Position numbers and translations under genes: made by a program. This document shows, in pieces, positions 17,751 through 18,828 of a DNA stretch of 18,828 nt. This DNA comes from Basidiobolus heterosporus B8920. Taxonomy: Eukaryota; Basidiobolomycota; Basidiobolomycetes; Basidiobolales; Basidiobolaceae. The notes below the pieces were generated by a model. It was given only the letters and a program-made list of their open reading frames with translations. It was not told the DNA's origin and did no database searches. Within the stretch, counting starts at the first letter, position 1; every line of letters begins with the position of its first letter. Where the stretch lies: assembly GCA_000697455.1 (NCBI GenBank), contig JNET01028594.1, positions 1-18,828 on the forward strand, written 5' to 3'.

Positions 17751-18828
17751 ATTTCTATATTTTTATTATATTAGTACTAACCTAAATCTATATTACCTAT
17801 ATGTGATCAAGACAATTACTTACAACTTTGAACTGAGGGCACACATTCAGGAATGTACTATGCAATACCATCTTCTAGTGTGTTATAACCCAGATTCATG
17901 GCTATCCAATGAAAGTTGTTTCATCAAAATCGGACTATTATTGGGCGAGATATGGGACGCAGAAATTAGATCTCACATGATAAAATGCTATCACCAATCA
18001 CTGACCGCCAAGAAATTGATTGCACTAAAATGCCCATAACTTTTGATCTAGCCAAGGAAATCACTTCAAATTTGGAACAGCAATAGACCAATGGTAGGCG
18101 CCTGACGTGGCCAAGTCTCAGATTACGTGGATGATTGTCACATGATCTATTAGTCTTCAAAATTACCTCATGTTCAGAATTGTATAAGTATTTATCTAAT
18201 CACTAGGGTAAAAGCTTGATTGATTGAATAATTTCTTTCCTCTCCATTCACAAATCTAAAGAATAAACCTTATCTTTGCGGTGAAGACATCTTGTTTCTA
18301 CCATCCCTTCCTGCCTTTAAGTCAAAGACAGCTCAACAGATTGCTTTACGAGCCTAAAGAGACATATATCACATCTTTAGCCTAAAAACAAAGAAAGACT
18401 TCTTTACTTAAGGATATTCACTTGGTCAGCAAACACATTCCTTCCTAAGGACTTTCTTTTGCTTTCTTTATCTTTCTCCATCTAAAGACATCTTTGGATA
18501 GGACTTTAGTGCTTGAACTTGTTGAGTTATCGAGGTTTAAAGTTGCAACTTCTGGATAGTTTTTGAAACAAGGAAGACCTGCAATTTAAAGCTATAGTGT
18601 GAGACTGGTTCACTCTTCTAGAGTCTCTTTACAAAACTTTATCATTGTTCTGAAGTCAAAAGGCAGGTACCCTCTTAATTTAGACCTGGACAACAAGCTT
18701 CTTTACATATCACAGTACACTGTTCAGGATTGGATTACAGTTGTTTTGGCTATAAGCACTTGCTCTTAGTCATCCCAAAGGTCATTAAACCCTGTTTATT
18801 ATCTGTGGTCGTCTATAGAAACTCAACT
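17690..18828 (+). repeat. Family E long repeat, right copy (runs to the window end)
   Basis: Reverse complement of 9365-11060 minus the inserted chimera. Recognisable elements are a CpG-containing block (about 17930-18140, with GGCGCC and two ACGTGG words), a TATA-like TATAAGTATTTAT near 18182, AATAAA near 18262 and pyrimidine-rich blocks at 18400-18490. Arrangement of TATA-like then AATAAA about 80 bases later would suit an LTR read on the plus strand. Against this, the coding-like stretch beside it reads on the minus strand. Class is open. Confidence 0.75.

Noticed and set aside
17324-18160. Plus- and minus-strand open frames around the right E copy (17324-17596, 17707-18039, 17966-18160)
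   Set aside because: The first is antisense to the better coding-like minus frame. The others lie in the non-coding E repeat and are not conserved in the left copy.
1-18828. CRISPR arrays, bacterial operons, defence systems or rRNA genes
   Set aside because: No regularly spaced short repeats, ribosome-binding-site-led gene clusters or rRNA-like sequence is visible. The content is eukaryotic retroelement sequence.

Overview
The window looks like repeat-rich, AT-rich nuclear DNA of a eukaryote. It is packed with nested LTR retrotransposon remains, and I see no intact host gene. The Ty3/gypsy pol order (protease, reverse transcriptase, RNase H, integrase) and its protein style fit a fungus. That placement is an inference from the element, not from any host gene, and is weak.

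Five recurring sequence families explain most of the window. I call them A to E. A (about 230 bp visible) is the LTR of a Ty1/copia element. B is a 355-bp solo LTR with 5-bp target duplications. C (about 379 bp) is the LTR of a Ty3/gypsy element; its copies at 4744, 12634 and 16845 are each followed by a primer site and gag leader. D is a roughly 230-bp unclassified sequence found inside a 780-bp inverted repeat. E is a long (>1 kb) inverted repeat of unknown class.

Layout. Positions 1-1812: piece of A, piece of C, then gypsy copy 3 (protease and gag remnant) cut by a B insertion and by a C LTR. 1813-2289: partial copy of a B-A-B chimera. 2290-5121: gypsy copy 2 (start of RT, protease, gag, 5' LTR) with a B and a C inserted. 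5122-7690: copia remnant (integrase to gag, then LTR A) with a B inserted. 8041-8820: left arm of the D/C inverted repeat. 9365-11060: left copy of E, holding a complete 702-bp B-A-B chimera with perfect target duplications. 11450-11521: degenerate tRNA-like sequence, possibly a SINE head. 12281-12961: piece of B, then leader and LTR of gypsy copy 4. 12691-13469: right D/C arm. 13470-17223: gypsy copy 1, the best preserved, with integrase cut short. 17224-17750: decayed coding-like stretch. 17690-18828: right copy of E.

All protein-coding remains are fossils on the minus strand. The most interesting observations are the chimeric B-A-B element that has spread as a unit, the CpG-rich versus CpG-depleted pair of E copies, and the interleaved long inverted repeats. 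I found no new gene system.
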